Below the pieces are notes generated by a model. The model was not told the DNA's origin, made no database searches, and worked only from the letters and a program-made list of their open reading frames with translations. From the NCBI RefSeq assembly GCF_013359935.1, contig NZ_JABMCB010000206.1, forward strand, positions 548,769 through 612,768: a stretch of 64,000 nt of DNA. The letters run 5' to 3'. This document shows, in pieces, positions 26,127 to 35,734 of the stretch (positions are counted from its first letter, which is position 1; the number at the start of each line of letters is the position of its first letter). Origin of the DNA: Paenibacillus xylanilyticus (GTDB lineage Bacteria > Bacillota > Bacilli > Paenibacillales > Paenibacillaceae). Made by a program: the position numbers and the translations under genes.

Positions 26127-28151
26127 ATGGAACTGTTTATAGCGGTACTTGTATTGCTGGTGCTTATCGGGTTGTCGAACATCCTGAACCGATTTGTACC
26201 TTTCATTCCGGTTCCGCTTATTCAGATTGCCCTGGGGGTTGCGATTGCGCTTCTTCCTGCAGGGGTACATCTGCCGCTGAACCCGGAACTGTTTTTTGTG
26301 CTCTTTATAGCTCCTTTGTTATATAACGATGGCAAACGAACGCCAAGGCATGAATTGTGGAACCTGAGGGCTCCCATTCTACTGCTGGCGCTGGGACTTG
26401 TCTTTGTTACGGTGGTCGTGGCAGGCTACGCCATTCACTGGCTCATACCGACTATTCCGCTGCCTGCTGCTTTTGCCCTTGCAGCCATCCTGTCTCCGAC
26501 AGATGCGGTAGCGGTTGGTGCCATGGCAGGGCGTGTACATCTGCCCAAAAGCATACATAGACTTCTTGAGGGAGAAGCATTGATGAATGATGCATCCGGT
26601 CTGGTTGCATTCAAATTTGCGATTGCTGCAACCGTAACAGGCGTGTTTTCTCTGGCGGAGGCATCATTCAGCTTTCTGATTATTGCGATTGGGGGATTGC
26701 TGGTTGGTGCAGTATTATCCTTTCTGCTCATTCGGCTGGGTGTCTGGATCCGGCGTCTTGGTATGGAAGATGTGACCATTCATATGCTGCTGCAAATTTT
26801 GACACCATTCGTTATTTATCTGGTGAGTGAAGAGATTGGGGTTTCAGGCATTTTGGCTGTTGTGGCAGGAGGTATCATCCATGCCATTGAACGTGACCGC
26901 ACTGAATCGGTTCAGCTGAAGATGCAGGTGGTTTCTGCAAGCACGTGGTCGGTTATTTTATTTATTCTGAATGGATTGGTTTTTGTCATTCTGGGGGTAC
27001 AGATTCCGGATGTGTTGAGCACAATCTTTGTGAATGTATCGTTTAATAATCTGCAGGTTTTGGGTTATGTCGGACTGATTTCCTTGTTGTTGCTATTGCT
27101 TCGTTTTGTCTGGATCTATCTGTTCTGGCAAGGGAATGAATGGTTCCGTAAAAAGTCACCGATAGGTAAGCCGAGACTGCAAGAAATATCGATTATCTCC
27201 CTGTCAGGTGTAAGAGGAGCCGTAACCCTTGCGGGTGCTTTCTCCATTCCGTATGTGCTTCAGGACGGATCTCCTTTTCCCGAACGGGATTTAATTATTT
27301 TCCTGGCAGCCGGAGTCATCCTGTTTACCTTAATTGCTGCAAGCGTGTTTCTACCTGTGCTGGCCAAGAATGATGAGAAGACAACGGATGGATCGCAGCA
27401 AACGACAGAACGTAAAGCAAAGGACATTATGCTGAATGCTGCCATCCGGGCAGTCAAGTCCGAGATGACCGACGAGAACAAAGCCGCCGCGCTCGCTGTA
27501 GTTTCCGATTTGTCCAAATACATCAGGCAGGCTGCAGGGCAGCTGACTGCGGGTAAACGCAAAGACATTTTGAAGCAGGAAACTGCCATTAACCTGATTG
27601 GTACACGAGCGGAACGCAGGGAAATTGAAAATATGCTGGATGAGAACGTAATAGCTTCTGAAGCCGCGTTCAAATGTAACAGCTGGTTGGACCGCAAGGA
27701 AATGATGTTGGCAAATCGCACCAATACCCAAATGATGTTCTCGATCAGTGAAATTGGACGTGTGCTTGGACATTTATTTACGAATCGTACCGAGAAACCG
27801 GACCAGCCTTTTATGATTGAGAATGCGGATCTGTTCCGTCAGGTTAAACTGCGTACCTCTGAAGCGGCAATCAAAGCAATTCGTGCTCATATGAATGATG
27901 GTAACCGGCCCGTGGCACTGTCAGTTATTGCGAAGTATGAGCGGGTCATCGCCAGACTTAGGAGTTGGAATCAGGGCAAGACTGAAGATCCGTTCAATCA
28001 GGAGAAGCTCGAGTTGCAGATGGTCGCCATTCAGGAGCAGCGCAACACGGTGCAGCAGTTGTATGAGAATGGGGAGATTAATCGTGATGTGGCTGCGAAA
28101 CTACGGCGGTTTATCAACGATGTTGAAGCGACTGTGTTGAAAAACAGCTAA
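26127..28151 (+). CDS. Na+/H+ antiporter, CPA1 family (NhaP type)
   Basis: A 674-residue membrane protein. About 11-12 helices occupy residues 1-415, and the CPA1 core motif is AILSPTDAVAVGAMAGR followed by LLEGEALMNDASGLVAF, with the ND pair that binds the cation. VRGAVTLAGAFSIPYVL is the second conserved block. A cytoplasmic tail of about 250 residues follows, mostly helical and charged, and probably regulatory. Such proteins extrude Na+ in exchange for protons and help with pH and salt tolerance. AAAGGGATTATC precedes the ATG. It appears monocistronic. Confidence 0.9.
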   Translation: MELFIAVLVLLVLIGLSNILNRFVPFIPVPLIQIALGVAIALLPAGVHLPLNPELFFVLFIAPLLYNDGKRTPRHELWNLRAPILLLALGLVFVTVVVAGYAIHWLIPTIPLPAAFALAAILSPTDAVAVGAMAGRVHLPKSIHRLLEGEALMNDASGLVAFKFAIAATVTGVFSLAEASFSFLIIAIGGLLVGAVLSFLLIRLGVWIRRLGMEDVTIHMLLQILTPFVIYLVSEEIGVSGILAVVAGGIIHAIERDRTESVQLKMQVVSASTWSVILFILNGLVFVILGVQIPDVLSTIFVNVSFNNLQVLGYVGLISLLLLLLRFVWIYLFWQGNEWFRKKSPIGKPRLQEISIISLSGVRGAVTLAGAFSIPYVLQDGSPFPERDLIIFLAAGVILFTLIAASVFLPVLAKNDEKTTDGSQQTTERKAKDIMLNAAIRAVKSEMTDENKAAALAVVSDLSKYIRQAAGQLTAGKRKDILKQETAINLIGTRAERREIENMLDENVIASEAAFKCNSWLDRKEMMLANRTNTQMMFSISEIGRVLGHLFTNRTEKPDQPFMIENADLFRQVKLRTSEAAIKAIRAHMNDGNRPVALSVIAKYERVIARLRSWNQGKTEDPFNQEKLELQMVAIQEQRNTVQQLYENGEINRDVAAKLRRFINDVEATVLKNS

Positions 28152-28270
28152 GCCGATAAATCCGATATTTTAAATGTGTATATGGTTTTGATATAATATG
28201 TTGATCGTCAGATACACTACTTTTTATGGTTGTACTTATTTACAGCTCGGGAAAAGGAGATGGATGAGAC

Positions 28271-29209
28271 ATGGCAGAACAACAGACTCGCTTGGGGAAA
28301 ACCGAATTGATCGTTAACCCGATCGGATTGGGTGCAAATGCAGTAGGAGGACATAATATCTATCCTGATATGCTGAATGATGAAACAGGCAAGGAAGTGG
28401 TTCGTGCGTCGCTGAAGCATGGCATTAACTTTGTGGATACAGCCTTCATCTATGGACCTGAACATTCAGAGCGATTAATTGGCGAGGTGCTGAAAGAAAC
28501 AGGGCAGCGGGAGCAGACCATCATTGCAACGAAAGCATCCCACAAATTCGTGGATGGCAGCGTAGTACACGATAATTCGCCTGCTTTCCTGAAAGCATCT
28601 GTCGATGAAGCCTTGAAACGTTTGCAGACCGATTACATTGACTTGTTCTATATTCATTTTCCGGATGAACACACACCGAAGGATGAAGCAGTAGGCGCGC
28701 TGAAGCGGTTGAAGGACGAAGGAAAAATCCGCGCCATTGGGGTTTCCAACTTTTCTCTTGAACAGCTGCGCGAAGCGAATCGGGATGGATACGTGGATGT
28801 GCTGCAATCCGAATACAATCTGTTTAAACGAGAGGCCGAGAAAGAACTGCTTCCGTACACAGCAGAACATGAAATTTCTTTTGTTCCATACTTCCCTCTG
28901 GCAGCCGGGCTGCTGGGTGGCAAATATAATCGAGATACGACATTCCAGGATGGACGGGCCAAAAACCCGCTGTTCACGGGAGAAAACTTTATCCGCAACC
29001 TGGACAAAGTGGAGCAGCTTCGCAGCATTGCCGAGTCCAAAAATGCTGAGGTTGCACATTTGGTTCTGGCCTGGTACCTGACTCAGCCTTCGATTGATGC
29101 GCTCATTCCGGGAGCGAAGAAACCGGAACAGGTCATCAATAATCTGAAAACCTTGGATGTGAAGCTGTCTGCTGAGGAGATCGCAGTGATTGACCAGATT
29201 TTCCGTTAA
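28271..29209 (+). CDS. Aldo/keto reductase
   Basis: A 312-residue NADPH-dependent oxidoreductase with the TIM-barrel tetrad D56 and Y61 (VDTAFIYG), K88 (IATKAS) and H129 (FYIHFPD). GVSNFSLEQLREA and the C-terminal LAWYLTQPSIDALIPGAKKPEQ segment (quoted in part) bind the cofactor. It resembles the IolS/AKR11-type proteins; the substrate is unknown. The start follows AAAGGAGATGG. A TATAAT hexamer at about 28193 may be its promoter. Confidence 0.92.
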   Translation: MAEQQTRLGKTELIVNPIGLGANAVGGHNIYPDMLNDETGKEVVRASLKHGINFVDTAFIYGPEHSERLIGEVLKETGQREQTIIATKASHKFVDGSVVHDNSPAFLKASVDEALKRLQTDYIDLFYIHFPDEHTPKDEAVGALKRLKDEGKIRAIGVSNFSLEQLREANRDGYVDVLQSEYNLFKREAEKELLPYTAEHEISFVPYFPLAAGLLGGKYNRDTTFQDGRAKNPLFTGENFIRNLDKVEQLRSIAESKNAEVAHLVLAWYLTQPSIDALIPGAKKPEQVINNLKTLDVKLSAEEIAVIDQIFR

Positions 29210-29276
29210 ATAGTTCAGGCAATTCGGGAAATGCTAACAGGGAGTTTACGTTTAACGACAAAGAGAGGACATAAAC

Positions 29277-30053
29277 ATGAACCTGAAGGCAGCCCGAACA
29301 ATCGGATTGTTCACCCTGATTTTCATGCTCGGCACTAGTTCTGCCTATGCGAAGCCTGTTCAGAAGAACCGTCAATACTACGAGGAACGGGGAGAGATTG
29401 TATGGGAGGTACCTACACATGACAAGCTCATTGCGTTAACCTTTGACGATGGTCCGGACCCGGTACAGACCCCGCAGATTCTGGCTCTGCTTAAGCAGTA
29501 TCAAGCCAAAGGCACTTTTTTCGTGTTGGGTAAATGGGCAGAGAAATACCCTGAACTGATCGTGCAGGAACAGCAGGAGGGGCACGAAGTAGCGAATCAT
29601 ACCTATGCCCATACTTATGCTGTCAGATCCACAGTGCAGGACAAGTATACGCAGGATATGACGGCCGCAGAGCAGTCCATTATTGATGCAGGTGTACAAC
29701 GCCCGCTGTTGTTCAGGCCACCCGGAGGATTTTACAATGATATGGTCATTGAGGCCGCGAAACGAAAAGGCTATACCATTGTACTGTGGTCCTGGCATCA
29801 GGATACACGTGATTGGGCTTCTCCTGGAGTGACAGCCATCACGAGCAAAGTGCTGAAAAATGCCCGTAACGGGGATATTGTTCTGTTTCATGACAAGGTG
29901 GAAGGAAAATCCCAGACGGCGGATGCACTAAAAATAATTTTGCCCAAACTCCAGCAAGAGGGATACCGCTTCGTAACGGTATCCGATCTGCTTGCAGTAA
30001 AGGCCAAAGAAGCTGCCAAGGACGGCGTGTCATCCTTGAAACAACCGCAGTAA
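29277..30053 (+). CDS. Secreted polysaccharide deacetylase (NodB domain)
   Basis: A 258-residue protein with a signal peptide (residues 1-25, cut near SSAYA). The NodB domain has motif 1 LTFDDGPDP (D57, D58), motif 2 NHTYAH (H108 and H112) and motif 3 FRPPGGF, so the metal-binding triad is complete. VLWSWHQDTRDWASPG is motif 4, and IVLFHD carries the last conserved histidine. It would remove acetyl groups from N-acetylglucosamine or N-acetylmuramic acid in the wall. The gene is about 67 bases after the aldo/keto reductase and ends at a strong terminator. Confidence 0.9.
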   Translation: MNLKAARTIGLFTLIFMLGTSSAYAKPVQKNRQYYEERGEIVWEVPTHDKLIALTFDDGPDPVQTPQILALLKQYQAKGTFFVLGKWAEKYPELIVQEQQEGHEVANHTYAHTYAVRSTVQDKYTQDMTAAEQSIIDAGVQRPLLFRPPGGFYNDMVIEAAKRKGYTIVLWSWHQDTRDWASPGVTAITSKVLKNARNGDIVLFHDKVEGKSQTADALKIILPKLQQEGYRFVTVSDLLAVKAKEAAKDGVSSLKQPQ

Positions 30054-30059
30054 GCTAAC

Positions 30060-30101
30060 TAAAAACCGCAGGTTCTCATATGAGGAACCTGCGGTTTTTT
30101 A
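30060..30101. terminator. Bidirectional terminator between deacetylase and efflux genes
   Basis: AAAAAACCGCAGGTTC is nearly self-complementary to GAACCTGCGGTTTTTT, giving A and T tracts on both sides. It serves the deacetylase gene on the plus strand and the EmrB-like gene on the minus strand. Confidence 0.88.
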
Positions 30102-30123
30102 GTTATGTTCAAGGGCGGTCCGT

Positions 30124-31665
30124 TTACTGTTCTGTCTTCACCGGACGGGGACGGGAGCGTGCCCGGCGCAGAAACAGTGACAGGATCAAACCAATTATCG
30201 AAATCCAGGTGGCGACAATAAAGGCATCATTAATGCCTTCAATCGTCGAGGTCTGGACAGCGATGCCGTAGAGCTGCTGCAATGCCAGACTTGAACCTTG
30301 TTCAGGTGGCATGCCTGCGATGGCTGCCATCTCCGTACCCAGCAGACCGACTTGTTCAGTCAGGGGTACATTGGTTGTAGTTACCGTGTTCCCGTAGTCA
30401 GCCAGATGAATTCCCGACCGAGTAGCCATAACGGTAATCAGCAAGGCTGTTCCAATTGAGCCAGCTACCTGTCTGATGGTGTTGGACATCGCAGTACCAT
30501 GACTGGTCAGATGAGGGGGAAGCTGGTTTAACCCCTCGGTCTGCACGGACATCATCAGCATGGACATGCCGAAGCTGCGGAGTGTATACAGCATCATAAT
30601 GTGACCATAGGGCGTTTCCCCGGTTAATTTACTGAATTCAAAAGTGGAGAATGCTGTAATCAGCAAGCCCACAATGGCCAGGGGACGAGAGCCGATCCGG
30701 TCGAACAGAGCTCCCGAGATCGGGGACATGACACCCATGAGCAATGCACCTGGCAGCAGCAACAGCCCGGATTGCAGGGGGGAGAATCCCCTTATATTTT
30801 GCAAATAGATCGGGAGTAACAACATGCCTCCAAAAAGTGCCATGTTGATGGTGGCACTGACCAGCGTGGAAATGGTAAATATATCGTATTTAAACACACG
30901 AAACTCCAGCAGGGGATACTTCATTGCGGTTTCACGGAGAACGAAGAACGTAATGAAGAGAATACCGATGATCAAGGTCAGCAGTACAATTGCGCTGCTC
31001 CACCCCTTGTCTCCTGCAGAGCTGAATCCATAGAGAAGAAATCCGAATCCGATTGTTGAAAAGAGAGCACCATACGCATCGAATTTGGGAGAACTGAGCT
31101 TGGATACATTTCTTAGCCAAAGAAAGGCAAACAGGATATCGAGCAAGGCAAGCGGTATGACCATATAGAACAGAATGCGCCATGTGTAGTGCTCCACGAT
31201 CCAGCCGGACAAGGTAGGACCAATCGCCGGAGCAAACATCATGGCGATTCCCATCGTCCCCATGGCTGTCCCTCTTTTCTCTGGAGGGAAGACCGTTAGA
31301 AATACGTTCATCACGAGCGGCATAATAATTCCCGCACCGCTGGCCTGTACAATACGTCCAATCAGCATGACCGTAAATCCAGGACTGATCGCGCAGATGG
31401 CAGAACCCACGGTGAACAGCAGCATTGCTATGATGAACAGTTTGCGGGTCCCGAATGACTCAATCAGATAGGCCGTAATGGGGATGAGCACACCATTGAC
31501 AAGCAGATAGGCCGTTGACAGCCATTGTACGGTTGTTGCCGAGACGTTGAAGTCATTCATCAGATGGGGGATCGCCACATTGAGCAAGGTTTGATTCAGA
31601 ATGGCAATAAAGGCGCCGAGCAGCAGGACGGCAATGGTTCTTCCGAGCGGCAATTGATTATCCAT
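30124..31665 (-). CDS. MFS drug efflux transporter, DHA2 family (EmrB-like)
   Basis: A 513-residue membrane protein with 14 predicted helices. MLIGRIVQASGAGIIMPL and MMFAPAIGPTLSGWIVE are the motif B and C blocks of proton-driven multidrug exporters. The gene begins 9 bases after the HlyD-like gene, so the two form one unit, with the lipid-side adaptor made first. The start is preceded by AAGGT, a moderate site. Substrates are unknown. Confidence 0.9.
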   Translation of the reverse strand: MDNQLPLGRTIAVLLLGAFIAILNQTLLNVAIPHLMNDFNVSATTVQWLSTAYLLVNGVLIPITAYLIESFGTRKLFIIAMLLFTVGSAICAISPGFTVMLIGRIVQASGAGIIMPLVMNVFLTVFPPEKRGTAMGTMGIAMMFAPAIGPTLSGWIVEHYTWRILFYMVIPLALLDILFAFLWLRNVSKLSSPKFDAYGALFSTIGFGFLLYGFSSAGDKGWSSAIVLLTLIIGILFITFFVLRETAMKYPLLEFRVFKYDIFTISTLVSATINMALFGGMLLLPIYLQNIRGFSPLQSGLLLLPGALLMGVMSPISGALFDRIGSRPLAIVGLLITAFSTFEFSKLTGETPYGHIMMLYTLRSFGMSMLMMSVQTEGLNQLPPHLTSHGTAMSNTIRQVAGSIGTALLITVMATRSGIHLADYGNTVTTTNVPLTEQVGLLGTEMAAIAGMPPEQGSSLALQQLYGIAVQTSTIEGINDAFIVATWISIIGLILSLFLRRARSRPRPVKTEQ

Positions 31666-31674
31666 CGGCTGACC

Positions 31675-32310
31675 TTATATATGAACGCGCACAGTGGCGC
31701 TCATGCCTGGTACCACGCCCAGACCTTTGTAACCCTCAATCGTAATGGTGATCGGAATGACCTGTGTAACCTTAGTGTAATTGGCGTTGGTATTGGAGGA
31801 CGGCAACAGGGAAAAGGATGAAGCCGTAGCGAGTCCAATCGTATCGACCTTGCCTGTTAGTGTGGTATCTGGAAAAGCATCAATGTACACGTCAACAATC
31901 TGACCGCTTTTGATTTTGTCGATGACGGTTTCTTCCACGTTCGCGGTAACATACAAGTTATCAAAGTCATATGCTCTAGCCAGTGGATTCCCGGCGGAAA
32001 CCAGTGAATTCTCCACAGCGGTGGCCTGTACAATGGTACCGCCAACAGGCATTGTAATCGGAGTGGATTTTCCGCCTGCGGAGACAGTTCCGACTGTATC
32101 CCCTTCATTAAACGAAGTGCCTACTTTGCCTTTCCAGGTTTGAAGTTCACCGCTAACGGTGGAAGCGACGGATACGGGCTGACCAGTGACGGAGGCATTA
32201 TCCGTTTTGACATAGCTGGTGGACTGGTTGTAATAGTAAATGCCTGCGGCGCCTGCCCCCAATATCACCAGAATGACAATGATATTGATCAATATGGCAC
32301 GTGAGTTCAT
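31675..32310 (-). CDS. HlyD/EmrA-like efflux adaptor protein
   Basis: A 211-residue protein with one N-terminal helix (ILINIIVILVILGAGAAGIY) and a periplasmic-adaptor-like region: a biotinyl-lipoyl half (GTIVQATAVENSLVSAGNPL) and beta-barrel segments to VVPGMSATVRV. The coiled-coil hairpin of Gram-negative EmrA is missing, as usual in Firmicutes. The ATG at 32310 lies ten bases after AGGAGG; an ATG three codons earlier is too close to that site. It works with the EmrB-like exporter next door. Confidence 0.85.
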   Translation of the reverse strand: MNSRAILINIIVILVILGAGAAGIYYYNQSTSYVKTDNASVTGQPVSVASTVSGELQTWKGKVGTSFNEGDTVGTVSAGGKSTPITMPVGGTIVQATAVENSLVSAGNPLARAYDFDNLYVTANVEETVIDKIKSGQIVDVYIDAFPDTTLTGKVDTIGLATASSFSLLPSSNTNANYTKVTQVIPITITIEGYKGLGVVPGMSATVRVHI

Positions 32311-32470
32311 GTGGATCATTCCTCCTAAAATGTTCTTCTGCTGACAATCCTGTTTGGAGCATTCCCGGTACTCGGCTGCTCTATACGAAACAACATGAAA
32401 TATAATTCGCAGATTGGGGAACCAATATATTGATATGTTGCCCACAGGCGATGACAAGGAGGATGCTTAC

Positions 32471-32935
32471 ATGTTGATTATATTGGCAGTAATTGTTGTA
32501 ATCGGGGTTATTTTTCTGATGATCTTTAACTCGAAATCGGCCCGCAGAGCAGCAGAAGCAAGGGCTGCCCAAACTGCTGCGGCAGATCAAGAGCCTGTCC
32601 TTCTACAGGAAGAAGAGCAGCAAGACGTAGAAACTGTAGATTCACTCCATTCGGTGGATTATTCGGAACATGGCGATCCGGAAGAGACAGAGCCTGCACT
32701 GCAAGAATCCAGGATGGAGGCGAGCCATCCAGTCCGGGATCAGGGAAATGAAACGAAAGGCAACGATAATGCATACCGCCAGGCTTTGCTTCATTTCCGC
32801 ACACAATCTGAATCGGAAGAGGAACCAGCCGTAACGGAATCGAATGATGTTGAAAAAAGTGCAGATGAGGTTTATCGATCTGCATTGAGAGAGATGAAGA
32901 ACAAGTCATCCGACCCTGATGCAGACCCGAAATAA
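32471..32935 (+). CDS. Single-helix protein with acidic tail
   Basis: A 154-residue protein I do not recognise. Residues 1-19 are one membrane helix (MLIILAVIVVIGVIFLMIF); the rest is very rich in Glu, Ala, Gln and Asp and probably disordered, on the cytoplasmic side by the positive-inside rule (KSARRAAEAR). Two related motifs occur in the tail: NAYRQALLHFR near residue 100 and EVYRSALREMK near residue 135, suggesting a short repeated binding element. The start at 32471 follows AAGGAGG; an ATG 19 codons earlier has no site. Confidence 0.7.
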   Translation: MLIILAVIVVIGVIFLMIFNSKSARRAAEARAAQTAAADQEPVLLQEEEQQDVETVDSLHSVDYSEHGDPEETEPALQESRMEASHPVRDQGNETKGNDNAYRQALLHFRTQSESEEEPAVTESNDVEKSADEVYRSALREMKNKSSDPDADPK

Positions 32936-33061
32936 GGTTTGCACGTTTTCAAGCAGCGGACATGGCTTTCGTTTTGAATCCAAAAGGTCTACAATAGATG
33001 AAGCTTTGTTGAACCTTTAGCTGAATGGATGACGTTGCAAGAGGAAGGAGAAGGACTGTTT

Positions 33062-33268
33062 ATGAACGGACAACAACGAGTAAACATTAAACCTGGCCTG
33101 GAGGTAGATATTGTACTGAAGCAGGATCAGCCTACAGGCAAGCTGACAAGGGGTATCGTTAAGGATTTGCTGACCAAATCCCCTACACATCCCCATGGCA
33201 TTAAAGTTCGCTTGACAAGTGGACAGGTTGGACGTGTAAAACACGTCATTACAGGAGCGGCAGAGTGA
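33062..33268 (+). CDS. YwbE family protein
   Basis: A 68-residue protein of the YwbE family (DUF2196), of unknown role, with INIKPGLEVDIVLKQDQ-type start (here VNIKPGLEVDIVLKQDQ), the TGKLTRGIVKDLLT core and HPHGIKVRL before the end. It is probably a small beta-barrel. The ATG at 33062 follows GGAAGGAGAAGG; the frame is open 11 codons further up. The DUF4269 gene starts 21 bases later. Confidence 0.82.
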   Translation: MNGQQRVNIKPGLEVDIVLKQDQPTGKLTRGIVKDLLTKSPTHPHGIKVRLTSGQVGRVKHVITGAAE

Positions 33269-33289
33269 TTCGATGCCCGAGGCTGTGAC

Positions 33290-33883
33290 ATGAAGACGGC
33301 AGCAGAGGTTATGGCACATCTGGAATCGGGAAACAAACGCCAGCGGGAAGCCCACCGGGTGCTCCTGCAGAGTGAATTGTTCTCCATTTTGAATGAATAC
33401 ACACCTTATCCGGCCGGAACTGTTCCCATAGATGTGGACATTCCGGGCAGTGATCTCGATATATTGTGTGAAGCTGCAGACCTGGACGCATTTGAAAGAT
33501 TGGTGACGCAGCAGTATAGCGGGATGTCGCATTTCTCCTGCCAACGCGGAGTAGGGCTGGCTGATGGACATGCTTATGTGACCTGTTCCTTTCAAGTTGA
33601 GGATTGGCCTGTGGAGGTTTTCGCCCAATCGATACAGGTCATCAGTCAGAATGCTTACCTTCATATGCTCGTAGAGTGGGAGTTGTTGCAGCTCTGGGGT
33701 GCTGAAGGGCATGCTCAGATCCGCAGACTGAAACAGGAAGGATTGAAGACAGAGCCGGCCTTTGCCGCAGTGCTGGGATTGCATGGAGATCCTTATATGG
33801 AGCTGCTGCGTTTGGCGGGGTGGAGTCGGAATAAGCTGTGGAACTGGGCCCGGCAGCAAACTTCTTTCCAAAAAAACAGTTAA
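33290..33883 (+). CDS. DUF4269 family protein, nucleotidyltransferase-like
   Basis: A 197-residue protein that fits DUF4269. The segment VPIDVDIPGSDLDILCE near residues 45-60 resembles the GS..D.D metal-binding loop of nucleotidyltransferases, and VEVFAQSIQVISQNAYLHM is the most conserved family block. Function is unknown. The ATG at 33290 has a GAGG eight bases upstream. It follows the YwbE gene closely and its end is 13 bases from the convergent permease gene, with no clear terminator between. Confidence 0.78.
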   Translation: MKTAAEVMAHLESGNKRQREAHRVLLQSELFSILNEYTPYPAGTVPIDVDIPGSDLDILCEAADLDAFERLVTQQYSGMSHFSCQRGVGLADGHAYVTCSFQVEDWPVEVFAQSIQVISQNAYLHMLVEWELLQLWGAEGHAQIRRLKQEGLKTEPAFAAVLGLHGDPYMELLRLAGWSRNKLWNWARQQTSFQKNS

Positions 33884-33896
33884 AGGAATGCACTTA

Positions 33897-35336
33897 TCAA
33901 ATTAGAAAGATCGCTACAATGGTTGTGACCGTCAATCCCAGCAGTACCGGCTTCAGGTTGCGGCGTGCCAGTTCAAATGGACTGACCCCGCAGATGGCAG
34001 CTGCCGGAATCAGAGCCCAAGGGATTAAGGTACCTCCGCCAACCCAGATGGCAGCCACCTGACCGAGTGCTGTTAATACGGGCGCAGAATCAGCTGTTCC
34101 AGCAAACATCGAGGCGATGGAGCCAACCAGCGATATACCCGAAAACCCCGAACCATCCATTCCTGTGACCGCTCCGGTCAAGGTCATCGTTATCGCACCA
34201 ACCGTGTCATTCAAAGGGACTAATCCCGCAAGGGCAACGCCCAGGTCGTTAACTATGCCGTGTGAACCATCAGGCAGAGGATGACTGAACAATTCGGTAA
34301 TGGCTGCGTCCCCCAGGTAAAAGAAGGCTGCAATCGGTATCACCGGACCAAACACTTTGAATCCAAACTGAAACCCCTCGATTAAATAATTCGTTGTTTC
34401 TTCAGGCCCCTCATGCCGATGTGCAGCGAGGGTGACCGCGATCAGAATCAATACCGCCGTGCCACCGATCAGGGCTGTAGCATCCCCGCCCTGAAGCTGG
34501 AGAACAAACATCAAAATGACATCCACTGCGAATAGCAACGGTATAATTAGAGCAAATGCCTTTTGTAATCGTATCGGTATGGCTTGACGTTGTTCAATTG
34601 GTGCAATTTCGGCTCCTGGCAGAGCTTCACTTGGAGAAGTAAGACCGTTTAACGAATCACCTGGAACTGGATGGCGAACCGGAGCTGACACTCCAGTCTT
34701 CATCTCGTTTCGCAGCATCCAGAAGGCCGTCACTGTGGATACCACACCCATGACGAGTACGAGAGGAATACTGGCCGTCATAACGGAGGTAACCGGAAGA
34801 CCGGCTGCATCAGCAGTCAATTTGGGAGCCCCTTGAATGATATAGTCCCCCGAGAGGGCGATACCGTGCCCGAAGAGGTTCATCGCAATGGCAGCCCCGA
34901 TGGGCGGAAGTCCTACACGAACCGCTACCGGAAGCAAGACGGCCCCAACCAGAGCCACCGCAGGCGAAGGCCAAAAAAACAGGGAGACAGTCATCATGAT
35001 TAGCCCAATTCCCCAATAAGCCACCTGTGGTGAACGAATAAATCGGGTTAACGGTGCGACCATCACTTCATTAATACCTGTGCGAATCAGCACCCGACTC
35101 ATGGCTACAATGATCGAGATAATAAAGATCGTGCTGAGCAGTTCTTTTGCGGCATAGACAAAACTATTAAAGATTCCTGACACCGCACCACTTAACGTCT
35201 CTGTTGCCAGTAATCCGATCGTCATTACACCGGCAACACAGATGATCGTGGTATCCCGGCGCCGGACCATGACGGCAACGATGAGCACGATAAAAGCCAA
35301 ATATACATAATGCAGCGGTACCAATTGAATATTCAC
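33897..35336 (-). CDS. Permease of the ion transporter superfamily (GntP/DcuC-like)
   Basis: A 479-residue membrane protein with about 11-12 helices. The repeated hydrophobic halves, the central charged loop (residues 210-260) and the hairpins with SGDYIIQGAP and TDSAPVLTALGQ-like turns (here TADSAPVLTALG) resemble carriers of organic anions such as gluconate or dicarboxylates. I cannot name the substrate. The start is a GTG at 35336, eight bases after AAGGAGG. It stands alone, divergent from the second YesM cluster. Confidence 0.65.
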   Translation of the reverse strand: MNIQLVPLHYVYLAFIVLIVAVMVRRRDTTIICVAGVMTIGLLATETLSGAVSGIFNSFVYAAKELLSTIFIISIIVAMSRVLIRTGINEVMVAPLTRFIRSPQVAYWGIGLIMMTVSLFFWPSPAVALVGAVLLPVAVRVGLPPIGAAIAMNLFGHGIALSGDYIIQGAPKLTADAAGLPVTSVMTASIPLVLVMGVVSTVTAFWMLRNEMKTGVSAPVRHPVPGDSLNGLTSPSEALPGAEIAPIEQRQAIPIRLQKAFALIIPLLFAVDVILMFVLQLQGGDATALIGGTAVLILIAVTLAAHRHEGPEETTNYLIEGFQFGFKVFGPVIPIAAFFYLGDAAITELFSHPLPDGSHGIVNDLGVALAGLVPLNDTVGAITMTLTGAVTGMDGSGFSGISLVGSIASMFAGTADSAPVLTALGQVAAIWVGGGTLIPWALIPAAAICGVSPFELARRNLKPVLLGLTVTTIVAIFLI

Positions 35337-35734
35337 ATCACATGCCTCCTTCCACCTTAGTCCTAAGGCGTGCTATATCGTATGCATGTCAGAACCGGGC
35401 GTTCGTGGAGAAGAGGAGAGCAAGGAAGCTTTATTTTTGGGGAACAGCGCAAGTGTGACAGAAGCAGGATTTTTTTTACAAAATGGAGAATGGGTAGACC
35501 ATACAGAATGGAAGTGTTTGCTGAATCAGGTCACCATAGATGACAGAGTTAGGTCACTTAAACATATAGACAATGCGTAATCCGCATGATTACAATGAAC
35601 ATGCCACCATAAAGGAAGAAATATGGAAAAATTCCAGCCTTGAGGAAGTATCAAATAAATGAACTATTTATTTTTGATAACGTTTACAGGTTTGAGAGCA
35701 ATCCAATTCAACGAGAACAAGAGGGCGGGAATCC
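35337..35734. other. Divergent region between permease and second YesM cluster
   Basis: About 400 bases without a supported gene. It holds an inverted repeat (AAATAAAT / ATTTATTT, five-base loop, 35653-35673) directly before the cre site at 35675. The 64-codon ORF at 35386 lacks a ribosome site and is rejected. Confidence 0.5.
35675..35688 (+). promoter_or_regulatory. cre (CcpA) site before the second YesM kinase gene
   Basis: TGATAACGTTTACA differs from the cre consensus TGWAANCGNTNWCA at one position only and is the best candidate in the window. It lies 47 bases before the kinase start and is abutted by an inverted repeat. Confidence 0.6.

Noticed and set aside
33017..33871. 284-codon antisense ORF over the YwbE and DUF4269 genes
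   Set aside because: Both genes on the plus strand have ribosome sites and family matches; the antisense frame has none.
35386..35580. 64-codon plus-strand ORF before the second YesM kinase
   Set aside because: No ribosome site before the ATG and no recognisable sequence; probably chance.
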